DNA of 64,000 bases from DASYXT01 sp035934555 (GCA_035934555.1 DASYXT010000118.1:186001-250000); one strand, 5' to 3'; positions 1 to 8,926 are shown, numbered from the stretch's first letter. Numbers and translations: made by a program. The notes: generated by a model not told the origin, from the letters alone.

Positions 1-607
1 GCTATGGCTTGTGGCGTCGGCCGCCTGAGCCTGGAGGAATTGCACAAAACGCTGACTCGAATCGAGCCGCACCCAAACGCGTTCCGCCCCACCCGATAAC
101 CCGAGGCGCACGGCCTGCCCCCAGACAAACCGGGCCAGGCGTGCCAGTGCGGTTTGCGCCGGGTACAGGCTCAGCGCAACCTGGGCCGACACACCTCGGG
201 GCATAACCAACAGCGGCTGGCCGGCCTTCTTGAATACCAGGAACTCCCGGCTTTCGGGACCTGCCGGCCCTGACAGCAGGCCGCCAAAAAGGTCCGTCCA
301 TTCTACAACCCGGTCGGGCATGAATTCGCGCCCACACAATCCGAACTCAAGCCGCCAAAGTCCAGCCGCGAATAGGCAAGACCGTGTTCCGGGGTGCCCC
401 GGTGCCGGAAACCAAAGAGGGGAACTGCGCACGGGGCGGGGTGTGGCGCGGGGGAGAAGTTTGCACGTGCGCCTCTCGTGCCGCGCTGAGTCCTTGAAAA
501 TACATCACGGTCATCCCGTCAGACGCGCGCCACCCGGCGCACGTCATAAACAATTGCAACTACACCCCAGAAAATGAAGGGCAAACCGAGTTCCGAACTC
601 CGTAAGT
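1..607. other. No recognisable gene; probably decayed sequence
   Basis: About 600 bases precede the RHS frame. Several short open frames exist on both strands, but none has a convincing start, a ribosome site or a familiar motif. Their translations are rich in Pro, Arg and Gly, as expected for chance frames in GC-rich DNA. I see no tRNA or clear hairpin. It may be remnant sequence left when the 5' part of the RHS gene was lost. Confidence 0.4.
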
Positions 608-3600
608 TTGGACACCCGAGTGGGGAATCAAAACCGCAACATCCAGCCAAACAATAACAACGATGCACTCTCCCGCCGCTTTTCCTGGTCGGTCGGATTG
701 GCTACAGCCTGGCGAGGCTTCTCCCTCTCCCCTTCGGAAGGGGAGAAGGGCCGGGGTGAGGGGCCCTTTTGTGGTCCGTGGATCGCACAACGGCTTACCT
801 GGCAAACCGTCTACCGCGACGCCACTAGCTCGGTCACCAGCTCCAGCCAGACCGTCTTTGCCGGCGGCGGCTGCCGCTACATCACCAACACCGCCCCCGA
901 TGGCTCGTTCACCGTCGCCAAGTACCTCAACGGCCGTCTTACCTCCCTAACTCGCAAAGACTCCGCCAACAATCAGCTCTCCTCCACCACCTACGGCTTC
1001 GACCCCCATGGCCGCCAAAACACCGCCACCGACGCACGGAACGGCGCCACGGTTTCGGCCTTCAACAACGCCGATCTGGTCGCCTCGGTCACCACCCCCA
1101 GCCCGGGCACGCCGGGCGGAGCCCCGCAGGTGACGAGCACCTGCTACAATAAAATGCTCCAGGCCACCAACGTCGTCAACCCCGACGCCACAACGGTCAC
1201 CACAGAATATTGGCTCACCGGCGAGGTCAAACGCAACTACGGTGCCCGCACTTATCCCGTCGGCTACGGCTACGATTACGCCGGCAGAATCAGCACCATG
1301 ACCAACTGGTCCAATTTCGGCACCGGCGCGGGCGCCCGCGTCACCACCTGGAACTACGATCCCTACCGCGGCCTGCTCACCAACAAGACCTACGCCGATG
1401 GCCAGGGTCCCGCGTACCATTACACCCCCGCCGGCCGGCTCTGGCACCGCACCTGGGCCCGTGGGATTCTCACCACATACGGTTACGACACCGCCGGTGG
1501 CCTCTCCACCATCGATTACTCCGATTCCACACCGGGCGTCAGCTATGCCTACGACCGGCTTGGCCGCCTCTCGACCACCGTGATGAACGGCACCACCACG
1601 ACGTTCGCCTACAACCTCGCCGGCCAGGTGCTCTCCGAATCGTATTCGGGCGGGACGCTCTCCGGTCTCTCCGTCACCAACGGCTACGACGCCTACATGC
1701 GCCGCACGACTTTGGCCGCGCTCAACTCCGGCTCGCCGCTTCTCCAGGACGCCTTCACCTACGACAACGCCTCCCGCCTCAAATCGGCGCAGGACGGCCC
1801 GAACGGCGCGGTGTGTTATTACCTTGCCAACTCGCCACTGGTCAGCCAGATTAGTTTTACGAACAGTGGCGCCCCACGCATGACCACGACCAGGCAGTTC
1901 GACTTCCTCAACCGCCTCACGCAGATTTCCTCAGTCCCGTCTGCCTCGTCGCCGGTCACCTTCAATTACGAATACAACGCCGCCAACCAGCGGACACGCC
2001 GCCTCGAGGGCGACGGCTCTTACTGGCGCTACGGCTATGATGCCCTGGGCCAGGTCACCTCCGGCAAGAAATACTGGGCGGACCAAACCCTCGTTGCCGG
2101 CCAGCAGTTCGGATACACCTTCGATGATATCGGCAATCGCACCCAAACCGCAGCCGGCGGGGATCAATCCGGGGCAAACCAGAGGGCCGCGAATTACTCC
2201 GCCAACAATCTCGACCAGTACACCAGCCGCGACGTGCCCGGCTACCTTGATGTCATGGGCTTGGCGTACGCCACCAACCCGGTCACCGTCAATGGCACGA
2301 CCGCGTATCGACACGGGGAGTATTTCCGCCAGGAGCTCACCGTCAACAACACCACCACTTCCGTTTGGCAGAGCGTGACCGCTCACGCCTCGGGCCAAAC
2401 CGATGTCACCGGAAACAAGTTCGTGCCGAAAACCCAGGAGCACTCCACCTATGACCTGGATGGGAACCTGCTCAGTGATGGTCGCTGGAATTACACTTGG
2501 GATGGCGAAAACCGGCTCGTCAGCCTTGCGGCGAATACCAGCAAGGGCCCCCAGCAGTCCCTAAAATTCGAGTATGACGCCAAGGGAAGGCGAATCCGCA
2601 AACAGGTCTGGGGCAACACCGGGTGGTCCGGAAGCCCCACCAATGACCTCAAGTTCGTCTATGACGGCTGGAATCTCCTGACCGAACTCACCGCTGCCAA
2701 TTCCCGGGCCCGAACCAGGGCCCGAACCTATCTTTGGGGCTTGGACTTGAGCGGCTCAGTCCAGGGCGCCGGCGGCATTGGCGGACTCCTCGAGTTGGGC
2801 TATTACGGCGCTTCCACAACCAACTCGTTTGTCGCGCTCGACGCCAACGGCAACCTCGCTTCCCTCGTCAACGCCTCTGATGGCAGCTTCCTGGCCCGAT
2901 ACGAATACGGCCCCTTCGGTGAAGTCATCCGGGCTACGGGACCTATGGGGAAGACGAACCCGATTCGCTTCTCCACCAAATACGAAGACGACGAGAGTAA
3001 CTTGATCTATTACCCGCCAGGTCGTTTTTACAACCCGCCTTGGGGCGGCTGGCTGAGCCGCGACCCAGCAGGCGAGATGCTCGGTGGATTCAATCTGTAC
3101 GGGTTCGCCGCGAACGACCCAATTAACCGCTTCGACGTCCTCGGCTATTGGCACAAGAGCGTCCACCAGGACATGACCATTACATGGGCCCATGAAACCT
3201 CCTTTAGCATCAGCTACGCGTTCATTATCGGAGTGGCGGACAACAAAGTTGACTCCTTCCCGACGTGGTCTCCCCCTTGGCCCATCGGCGAGCAAGACCG
3301 GCACATGAAGATGACCAAGGACGACGAGGACAGCCGGACCCGCTGGTTTGAAATCGAGCACGGCAATGCCCGTGACGCGCTCGCACAAGCTGACCAAACT
3401 CAGGATCCGACCTGGTGTATCAAGGCGGCGATGGCCTTCGGCAAGGGGCTTCATAGCCTCCAGGATAGATCAGCGCACCGCCCCTGGCCTCCGCCGGGCG
3501 ACGGTCATTGGCAGCAGCACTTTAGAATTCACCCCACCTGGTGGGACGCCTGGACCTACGAGGAGTTACAGCCCTTCTGGCCGAATCATGATGCCTGGTG

Positions 3601-3790
3601 GAATGAGAATGGCCTCCTTAACAACTGGGGGCCGATTTACACCGCCTGGTACGGAGACGCTGAGCAATTCGCCTCACAAGCGGAGGTCAGAAACAAGGTG
3701 TTCGAAGACAGCATTGGAGCTCTCGGGACGTTTGCAGATGAGGTCCGCGGATCATGTCTGTGCAGCCAGTGGATGCTCTCGGGCAGATGA
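608..3790 (+). CDS. RHS/YD-repeat protein, 5'-truncated, with a unique C-terminal tip
   Basis: RHS proteins are large secreted shells of YD repeats that carry a variable C-terminal toxin. The frame contains many YD-type repeats (GYDYAGR, YDALGQV, YTWDGENRL) between about residues 90 and 815. It ends its core with the RHS hallmark at about residues 815-847 (LSRDPAGE, FNLYGFAAND, DVLGY). A Trp-rich tip of about 213 residues follows and has no YD repeats. Near residue 945 it carries GKGLHSLQDRSAH, a pattern reminiscent of zinc-dependent phospholipase C/nuclease folds; that is only an inference. The first 60 or so residues, opened by a TTG at 608, include a hairpin repeat and do not look like RHS, and no signal peptide or secretion domain is present. 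The gene is therefore probably 5'-truncated or chimeric. Its stop overlaps the next gene's start (ATGA). Confidence 0.85.
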   Translation: MDTRVGNQNRNIQPNNNNDALSRRFSWSVGLATAWRGFSLSPSEGEKGRGEGPFCGPWIAQRLTWQTVYRDATSSVTSSSQTVFAGGGCRYITNTAPDGSFTVAKYLNGRLTSLTRKDSANNQLSSTTYGFDPHGRQNTATDARNGATVSAFNNADLVASVTTPSPGTPGGAPQVTSTCYNKMLQATNVVNPDATTVTTEYWLTGEVKRNYGARTYPVGYGYDYAGRISTMTNWSNFGTGAGARVTTWNYDPYRGLLTNKTYADGQGPAYHYTPAGRLWHRTWARGILTTYGYDTAGGLSTIDYSDSTPGVSYAYDRLGRLSTTVMNGTTTTFAYNLAGQVLSESYSGGTLSGLSVTNGYDAYMRRTTLAALNSGSPLLQDAFTYDNASRLKSAQDGPNGAVCYYLANSPLVSQISFTNSGAPRMTTTRQFDFLNRLTQISSVPSASSPVTFNYEYNAANQRTRRLEGDGSYWRYGYDALGQVTSGKKYWADQTLVAGQQFGYTFDDIGNRTQTAAGGDQSGANQRAANYSANNLDQYTSRDVPGYLDVMGLAYATNPVTVNGTTAYRHGEYFRQELTVNNTTTSVWQSVTAHASGQTDVTGNKFVPKTQEHSTYDLDGNLLSDGRWNYTWDGENRLVSLAANTSKGPQQSLKFEYDAKGRRIRKQVWGNTGWSGSPTNDLKFVYDGWNLLTELTAANSRARTRARTYLWGLDLSGSVQGAGGIGGLLELGYYGASTTNSFVALDANGNLASLVNASDGSFLARYEYGPFGEVIRATGPMGKTNPIRFSTKYEDDESNLIYYPPGRFYNPPWGGWLSRDPAGEMLGGFNLYGFAANDPINRFDVLGYWHKSVHQDMTITWAHETSFSISYAFIIGVADNKVDSFPTWSPPWPIGEQDRHMKMTKDDEDSRTRWFEIEHGNARDALAQADQTQDPTWCIKAAMAFGKGLHSLQDRSAHRPWPPPGDGHWQQHFRIHPTWWDAWTYEELQPFWPNHDAWWNENGLLNNWGPIYTAWYGDAEQFASQAEVRNKVFEDSIGALGTFADEVRGSCLCSQWMLSGR
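721..764. repeat. Hairpin-forming dispersed repeat fused to the RHS frame
   Basis: A perfect stem CTCCCCTT (727-734), loop CGG and AAGGGGAG (738-745) is followed by a GGCCGGGGTGAGGGGCC-like run. This wording is typical of short intergenic repeats seen in many GC-rich genomes. Here it is read through by the RHS open frame, so it probably marks a junction rather than protein-coding sequence. Confidence 0.5.
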
Positions 3791-4773
3791 AATCGATCCT
3801 AGTAATCTTGGCAGCGCTAACGGGATCCGCCGTTTGGGGTGGGCACGCCAACTTCACTGAGACTGGGCTCCCGCCGGGGCTTGTTTTCAACCCGGGGACC
3901 GAGCCGCTCACCGGGCAACTTGTCTTTCTGTACCTGAGCAACGCTTGGGCATTGGAGCGTCCCCTCGCGCAAAGGAAAGCGCCAGCAACGGTCTGTTCCA
4001 TTGATCTCTGCGCCAAGCGCGTGCGGTTGGTCGTCGAGACGCCACCGGTCTTCACGTGCGCGCTTTTTGCCGCCCCAGACGGGGCTGCTCTCTGCGTCGA
4101 ATACTGTGACAGCCTTACACGCGACGCCTTCGCGAGCTACGGACCGGCAACCAACGCTCTCCTTTATTTCGAACCGAAGCGGCTGCAGCGCATAGTCCAC
4201 CTGCCCGCTGTTCCAGACGAGCGCCTCTTCGTTGGAAGCAATGTCTTCTTCAAAGTTCACGTTGGAGACCCAGCCAACTACGCCACGCGAATCGTGCGCT
4301 GCGATCCGGAGAACACGGTCACGCTCGAAGATTCGGCGGGGGCGCCTAACTGGTCTTCATTTGAGTACAGGAAGCGCTCCGACGGACAATACGTATTCTT
4401 CGCGGACAGGTTCCGCTCCGAATGGAATGATCCAGATTCTGGTCGCAATCTCGTCGTATCGCCCTGGACCGCCTCCTGGGCCCGGATTGAAGACCCAAGG
4501 GGGAAGCGGCTAAAGCGGCTCGCGCGGTTCAGGCGCAGGGTACTACTAGATTACATGTCCCCTTGCCATCGTTACGCTCTCATGCGGCGATCCGCGCCAG
4601 CAAAGGGCAAGGTTGGCGAGCTCGGTGGCGGCGTATCCACTTACTATCTGATCGACCTGTTCACCGGCAAATATCGAGTGCTCATCGAGGACGCGGTCGC
4701 CAATGAAACCCACAATTATATTTCCTACATGGTCTGGGTCGGGGAACCTCCATCAACCGTCAGCAACAACTGA
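3787..4773 (+). CDS. Secreted protein of unknown function, possible RHS-tip partner
   Basis: I do not recognise the family. The ATG at 3787 overlaps the RHS stop (ATGA), implying translational coupling. It gives a good signal peptide (MKSILVILAALTGSAVWGG) and a 328-residue product; an upstream ATG at 3754 would put 11 residues before the signal and is less likely. Several Cys pairs (CSIDLC, CVEYC) suggest an exported, disulfide-bonded beta-rich protein. A gene directly behind an RHS tip is the usual place for the immunity gene, so that role is plausible. A periplasmic immunity protein would suit a toxin acting outside the cytoplasm. This rests on position alone; a co-delivered effector or lipid-handling partner is also possible. 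Confidence 0.7.
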   Translation: MKSILVILAALTGSAVWGGHANFTETGLPPGLVFNPGTEPLTGQLVFLYLSNAWALERPLAQRKAPATVCSIDLCAKRVRLVVETPPVFTCALFAAPDGAALCVEYCDSLTRDAFASYGPATNALLYFEPKRLQRIVHLPAVPDERLFVGSNVFFKVHVGDPANYATRIVRCDPENTVTLEDSAGAPNWSSFEYRKRSDGQYVFFADRFRSEWNDPDSGRNLVVSPWTASWARIEDPRGKRLKRLARFRRRVLLDYMSPCHRYALMRRSAPAKGKVGELGGGVSTYYLIDLFTGKYRVLIEDAVANETHNYISYMVWVGEPPSTVSNN

Positions 4774-4790
4774 CCACGAATGAATATTCC

Positions 4791-4856
4791 ATTACTCCGA
4801 CTCAACACCGGGCGTCAGCTATGCCCACGACCGGCTTGGCCGCCTCTCGACCACCG
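4791..4856 (+). repeat. 66-bp copy of an internal RHS core segment
   Basis: This segment aligns without gaps to 1515-1580 inside the RHS gene, 63 of 66 bases identical. It lies 17 bases after the stop of the secreted partner gene and is not part of an open RHS frame. Such fragments of core sequence downstream of a tip/immunity pair are what remains when RHS tips are displaced or swapped by recombination. Confidence 0.85.
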
Positions 4857-4891
4857 AAAAAAGTGAAAAGGAAAAGGGTCGGTCCTAACTA

Positions 4892-5183
4892 TTGACACAA
4901 ATTGCGAGTTCAGTATCCCGGCGCCATTACCACCTCATGAATCGCGGTGACCGCCGGGACGAAATCTTTAAGGACGATGAGGATCGCCACCGCTTCGTAA
5001 AAACGTTGGCCCAGACCTGCGAAAAAACCCGCTGGCAGGTCCACGCCTTTTCTCTCATGTCCAACCACTTTTGTTTGCCTGCTACAGGTCCCACCGCCAG
5101 ACGGTGTGCAGGTACCAAAGCATGGCTTCCACACTCACCGGCACGAAGCCAAGTTAAGCCTCTACCCCGGAGGCGCAAGGTGA
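4892..5183 (+). pseudogene. REP-associated (IS200-like) transposase remnant
   Basis: The first 55 or so residues after the TTG at 4892 match the start of Y1/HUH transposases of the REP-associated family: YHLMNRGDRRDEIFKDDEDRHRF, with residues about 8-30, then WQVHAFSLMSNHF. The HUH motif should read HFHL but is interrupted (HFCL), and the protein-like sequence then continues in another frame (LLQVPPPDGV to the TGA at 5181). The tyrosine nucleophile region is missing. The gene is therefore a frameshifted, truncated remnant. This family is thought to move REP palindromes, several of which are found elsewhere in this window. Confidence 0.75.
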
Positions 5184-5464
5184 TTGATCCGCGGCAACGG
5201 CTGAGGGGGTGCTTGGGGCTCTTGAGTGGGAAACGGAGGTGTCGGGGTTCATTGGCCAACCGAAGCACCGGAGCGCGGGTCCAGACCGGAGTGGCATTTG
5301 GCACGGCGGCAGGGCCTGGCACGCCTCCACAATTTAGGCCACCCGTGCCGCCCTCCACCGCCACACGACGCCGGCAACGCCTCGGTCCTGGCACGGCTCG
5401 GATGTGTCACGCCTGCACAATTCGCCTCCACCCGTGACACCCTCGCTCCAGGCTCTTGGCCCGG

Positions 5465-5519
5465 TGGCACGGCCCTGGCACGGCCCTGGCAAGGGTCTGG
5501 CAAGGGTCCGGCACGGACG
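5465..5519. repeat. 11-bp tandem array, five units
   Basis: Units of the form TGGCACGGCCC / TGGCAAGGGTC / CGGCACGGACG follow each other with an 11-base period. Related GTCACGG words continue to about 5600. It lies in non-coding sequence and has no spacers, so it is not a CRISPR array. Confidence 0.75.
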
Positions 5520-5867
5520 CGTCACGGGCATGTCACGGCTCGGGAAAGGGCGCTCCATCCATTTGATTGCCAGCCTCTTGCTCGCTTGTCACGGGTGGCA
5601 CGGCTCATTTTTGTGCCCTCCGCCCCCCCGAAATTTCCGTACATAGTCTTAATCCTAATCCCCTCTGCCGTTCCCGCCACCGCGGGGGTCGCGTTATGCG
5701 TTTCCACCTGGATATAGAGAGCGCCGGCGCGCATCCCAGCCCTCCAGCCAGGATTAGACCTTTCCCACCTTTTCCCACATTCCCGCAAATTACAGTTCGT
5801 CCTCAAATTTTTCCCCAACCTGCCATTCCATCGTTCCACCATTCCATTCGGTCACCGGATGTCACCC

Positions 5868-5907
5868 GTTGACACCGCTTGACACTGGTTGACCCCGGTT
5901 GACATCT
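5868..5907. repeat. 10-bp tandem array, four units
   Basis: Four units read GTTGACACCG, CTTGACACTG, GTTGACCCCG and GTTGACATCT. Each contains a TTGAC word that resembles a -35 box, but no gene follows closely enough for this to look like a promoter. Confidence 0.7.
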
Positions 5908-6064
5908 GAAGTGCTGTCCAGTGCCGGTCACTATTCCGTCCTTCCATTCCGCGAAAATTACAACTTCTTGCAAAAAATTTCACTGAATTGCGCGAAATTT
6001 CACTTAATTTCACCTAATTACGCCAAATTACACTTCGAGGCGCTTTTCACTTCCGAGTGCTCCG

Positions 6065-6206
6065 TTCTTTGCGCCTTCGCGTCTTTGCGTCTTTGCGTTA
6101 GGTCTTCGCACAGGGGGCCACCGGATTAACGAAAGGGCGCAAAGGCGCAGAGACGCAAAGGTCAGTTCCAATTCTTTGCGCCTTCGCGTCTTTGCGTCTT
6201 TGCGTT
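6065..6206. repeat. 35-bp direct repeat with an inverted copy between
   Basis: The sequence at 6065-6099 (TTCTTTGCGCCTTCGCGTCT...) recurs exactly at 6172-6206. A related inverted copy (GCGCAAAGGCGCAGAGACGC) lies between them at about 6137-6161. Both direct copies are followed by TTAGGTCTT or its variant. CTTTGCGTCTTTGCG-type repeats are dispersed in many bacterial genomes. No open frame uses them. Confidence 0.8.
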
Positions 6207-6315
6207 CGCGTTAGGTCTTTGCAGCGGGTCATGGACCGTCCTGGCTTCATCGAGACCTCCCCCGCCCCGCCCCGTGCGCAGTTCGGCTGGTCTCCGTCTT
6301 CCGTGCGCAGGGGAT

Positions 6316-7254
6316 TCAGTGGTCCGCCAATATGGCGGCGAAGCGCAGGCCACGCGTGCTGAGCCGCAACTCGCTGAAAGCGAACTCGCTTAGCACAGCT
6401 TCGTATATCGCGACACCGGTCAGAATGACATCGGCGCGGTTGGCGGGCAGGCCGACAATTCGCTTGCGCTCCTCCAGGCCGAGGCTCCAGAGATGCTCCG
6501 TATGCCACTGCAGCCGCGCCGTATCCAGCCGGGTCGCTTCGAGCCGCACACGATCGAAATGGTCGAGGCGCGCTTCCATACAGCCAAGAAAACTAGCCGT
6601 GCCCCCCGTGCCGACACATTCTACTTGCACCGAAATCGCCCGCTGGTGTTCGAGAAAGGCGCCCAGTTCCGGACGGACCTGCGAGCGCAGAAACTCCCGC
6701 ACTCGCTGCCGGCATGCCGCCAATTCAGCGGGCTGGGGAGGGTCGCCGTGAGGCACTTGTTCGAGCAGCCTCACCGTGCCGAGGGGATAGCTGGAGGCGA
6801 ACTGCCGTTGCGCGCCCTGCCCCAGGATGAACTCGGTGCTGCCGCCGCCGACGTCCAATAGCAGCAGCGGCTCGGTCGCCAGTGCAGGGTCCGTCGTCAC
6901 GCCGCGGAAAGCCCAATCAGCCTCCTGCTCGCCGGAAATAATCTCAAGGTTTAGGCCGCTGGCGCGATGGATGGCCTGGACTAATTCAAGGCTGTTGAGG
7001 GCCTCGCGGGCGGCGCTGGTGCCGATGACCTTGATCGAGACCGCCTCCTGTGCCTTTGCTTTGGCGGCAAACTCGGTAACCGCCTCCACGGTTCGCGCCA
7101 CCGCTTCCGGCTGCAACCGGTAAGCCTTGTAAAAACCCTGGCCGAGGCGGGTCTGCCGGCTCTCTTCCAACACCGGCTCGACCGCGTCGCCAGCCACCTC
7201 AGCAATGAGCAGCTTGATCGAGTTGGTGCCGACGTCTATTACCGCGCGGCGCAT
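6316..7254 (-). CDS. ppx: Ppx/GppA family phosphatase
   Basis: The family hydrolyses polyphosphate or the pppGpp gamma-phosphate in the cytoplasm. The protein of 312 residues begins with the actin-fold phosphate-1 motif (VIDVGTNSIKLLIAE). It has GTSAARE near residue 79, the glycine-rich phosphate-2 loop LDVGGGSTEF near residue 134, and the adenosine-region pattern near residue 262 (RADVILTGVAIYE). About 300 residues is the length of the short form, which lacks the C-terminal HD domain of E. coli Ppx and GppA, so exopolyphosphatase and guanosine pentaphosphatase cannot be told apart. It stands alone on the minus strand; the repeat-rich region lies beyond its 3' end. Confidence 0.9.
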   Translation of the reverse strand: MRRAVIDVGTNSIKLLIAEVAGDAVEPVLEESRQTRLGQGFYKAYRLQPEAVARTVEAVTEFAAKAKAQEAVSIKVIGTSAAREALNSLELVQAIHRASGLNLEIISGEQEADWAFRGVTTDPALATEPLLLLDVGGGSTEFILGQGAQRQFASSYPLGTVRLLEQVPHGDPPQPAELAACRQRVREFLRSQVRPELGAFLEHQRAISVQVECVGTGGTASFLGCMEARLDHFDRVRLEATRLDTARLQWHTEHLWSLGLEERKRIVGLPANRADVILTGVAIYEAVLSEFAFSELRLSTRGLRFAAILADH

Positions 7255-7373
7255 CGCACAGAGGCTAAAGGGGAAAGGGAAAAAGAAAAGATGAACATCC
7301 AGGATTCATGTTCCAACACAAACCCAAATAAAATGTAGGGATTACAAGAAAAACAGAAGCGAGGCGAGATTTC

Positions 7374-7985
7374 CTAACCGGGCTCCGGTGCCGTTCCGCT
7401 GGCAGCCCCCAACGGCAGGATCGCGACTTCCGAATGGTGCGCGCCTGCGGCTCCGAGCTCGCTCCGCATTAGCGCCACACCCGTGGCCGTCCAGGCGCCG
7501 AACTCGCGTTTACCAAGCCGGCCGGCGGACGCCAGCAATTGCCTGCTCGTGCTCCGTGAGACGGTTTTGAGCCGCGCCAGGGTAATATGCGCAACGAACC
7601 GCGGTTCGGGCGGTTCGGTGGTAAAGGAAAGCGTGGCATGTTGAAGCTGGTGTTGCAACGCGCCGAGTTGCGCCTCATTTCCCTTCACGCCGGCCCACAC
7701 CACCCGCGGCGGGCGCTCGTGGGGGAAGAAACCGATTTGTGCGGCGCGCAATGCGAGCGGGAGAAAGCCGCCACAAACGACGCGGGCGGCGACGAGAAGG
7801 TCGTCCAGCCTGCGTGCTTCCACGTTGCCCAGGAATCTAAGTGTGAGGTGGAGTTGCTCGCGTGGGGTCCACCGGGCTCCCGAGAGGCCGGCGCGCTGAA
7901 GCCCAGCCTGGGCTTGTTGCAACTCGTCTTTGACCATTTCCGGCACCTGCACCGCGAAGAACAGGCGCCAACTCTCCTCACTCAC
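7374..7985 (-). CDS. thpR: RNA 2',3'-cyclic phosphodiesterase (ThpR/LigT family)
   Basis: A 2H phosphoesterase that opens 2',3'-cyclic phosphate ends of RNA. The two signature motifs are visible: HLTLRF near residue 46 and HITLAR near residue 133, with the family opening WRLFFAVQVP. I chose the GTG at 7985, whose last two bases overlap the stop of the upstream aldo/keto reductase (GTGA), giving 203 residues. An ATG at 8027 would extend the protein by 14 residues into the neighbour's coding sequence. The overlap suggests translational coupling, although no functional link with the reductase is known to me. Confidence 0.88.
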   Translation of the reverse strand: MSEESWRLFFAVQVPEMVKDELQQAQAGLQRAGLSGARWTPREQLHLTLRFLGNVEARRLDDLLVAARVVCGGFLPLALRAAQIGFFPHERPPRVVWAGVKGNEAQLGALQHQLQHATLSFTTEPPEPRFVAHITLARLKTVSRSTSRQLLASAGRLGKREFGAWTATGVALMRSELGAAGAHHSEVAILPLGAASGTAPEPG

Positions 7986-8926
7986 GGGAGCGGTTCCCCG
8001 CGCGCGGCCAGCAACAGGCGGTACCATTCGTCCCGGGTCAATTCGAGCTCATCGGCTTTGGCCGCCTCGCGGATGTGGTTTGGGTTGGCCGAGCCGATGA
8101 TCGGCTGGATTTTGGCCGGATGCTTCAGCAGCCAGGCCAGGGCGACGGCGGCTGGGCTGACGCCTCGGCTGGCGCCGATAGCTTGCAGCACCGGCTGAAT
8201 TTTATCGACGCGGTAAGTTCGCTGCCAGCTCAGCAGGCGCGTCGCGCCCTGGCCGATCAGGCCGGCGGCCAGTGGGCTCCAGGCCATGGGCGTCAGATGC
8301 TCGATCAGGCATTGATCGAGAGTGCCATCGTCAAATGCGGCCAACCTCCCAAGGCTAATCTCAACCTGATGCACCATCAGCGGCATCGGGCAGGCCACCT
8401 GCAACGCCGTCACCAGCGTCGGGCGGAAATTGCTTACCCCGAAGTAGCGCACTTTGCCCGCCGCTTGCAGTTTTGCAAACGCGGCGGCGATTTCCTCGGG
8501 GTTTGCCAGGTAATCCGGCCGATGCAGCAGATACAAATCGATGGTTTCAATCCCCAACCGTTCCAGGGATTGCTCGCAGGATTTGAGAATATGCTCGGCG
8601 GAAAAATCATACCGTGAGGGTGAATCGGGATTCGGGGTCCCCGCGTGCCGCACCCCGGATTTGGTAACCACTACCACCCGGTCGCGCATGCCAGACACCC
8701 GCTTGAGCACGGAGCCGAGAATTCGCTCCGATTCACCGCCGCAATAAATATCCGCGGTGTCGAAGAGCGTGTACCCGGCCTCGTAAGCGGCGATAATTGC
8801 CCGGCAACCTGCCGTCCGGTTCTCCGCCGTAACCTCAGCCGGGTCCCAGGTGCCGGCCACCCGCCAGCAGCCGTAAGCCAGCCGGCTGCTGCACAAAGAA
8901 CTCACTCCCAGAAGCATGCTTTGCAT
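7982..8926 (-). CDS. Aldo/keto reductase
   Basis: A cytoplasmic NADPH-dependent carbonyl reductase of the TIM-barrel AKR superfamily, closest in feel to the YdhF-like group. The tetrad is visible: Asp and Tyr in FDTADIYCGG, Lys in VVVTKSG and His in YLLHRPDYL. The C-terminal cofactor-binding segment reads IQPIIGSANPNHI. I took the ATG at 8926 (MQSMLLG) because the conserved part begins only about ten residues later. A GTG at 8950 and an ATG at 8917 are alternatives, and none has a strong ribosome site. The 3' end overlaps the start of thpR by four bases. Substrate unknown. Confidence 0.88.
   Translation of the reverse strand: MQSMLLGVSSLCSSRLAYGCWRVAGTWDPAEVTAENRTAGCRAIIAAYEAGYTLFDTADIYCGGESERILGSVLKRVSGMRDRVVVVTKSGVRHAGTPNPDSPSRYDFSAEHILKSCEQSLERLGIETIDLYLLHRPDYLANPEEIAAAFAKLQAAGKVRYFGVSNFRPTLVTALQVACPMPLMVHQVEISLGRLAAFDDGTLDQCLIEHLTPMAWSPLAAGLIGQGATRLLSWQRTYRVDKIQPVLQAIGASRGVSPAAVALAWLLKHPAKIQPIIGSANPNHIREAAKADELELTRDEWYRLLLAARGEPLP

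Larger units (their letters stand above)
5184..6315. other. Gene-free repeat-rich region
   Basis: No convincing gene is visible over about 1.1 kb. The left part is GC-rich with GGCACGG/GTCACGG words in imperfect tandem. The centre has short pyrimidine-rich runs and a 10-bp tandem array. The part around 5955-6050 is unusually AT-rich and contains many AATTTCAC/AATTACAC words. The right part holds a 35-bp direct repeat. Short open frames here are low-complexity and have no family resemblance. Confidence 0.6.

Noticed and set aside
230..577. A 115-codon plus-strand frame at the left edge
   Set aside because: Arg/Pro-rich translation without motif or ribosome site.
2756..3454. Minus-strand frame opposite the RHS core end
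   Set aside because: The plus strand has the RHS core-end hallmark and YD repeats; the minus frame is a shadow.
5465..5519. Tandem repeat as a CRISPR array
   Set aside because: Units follow each other directly without spacers, and there are no cas genes nearby.
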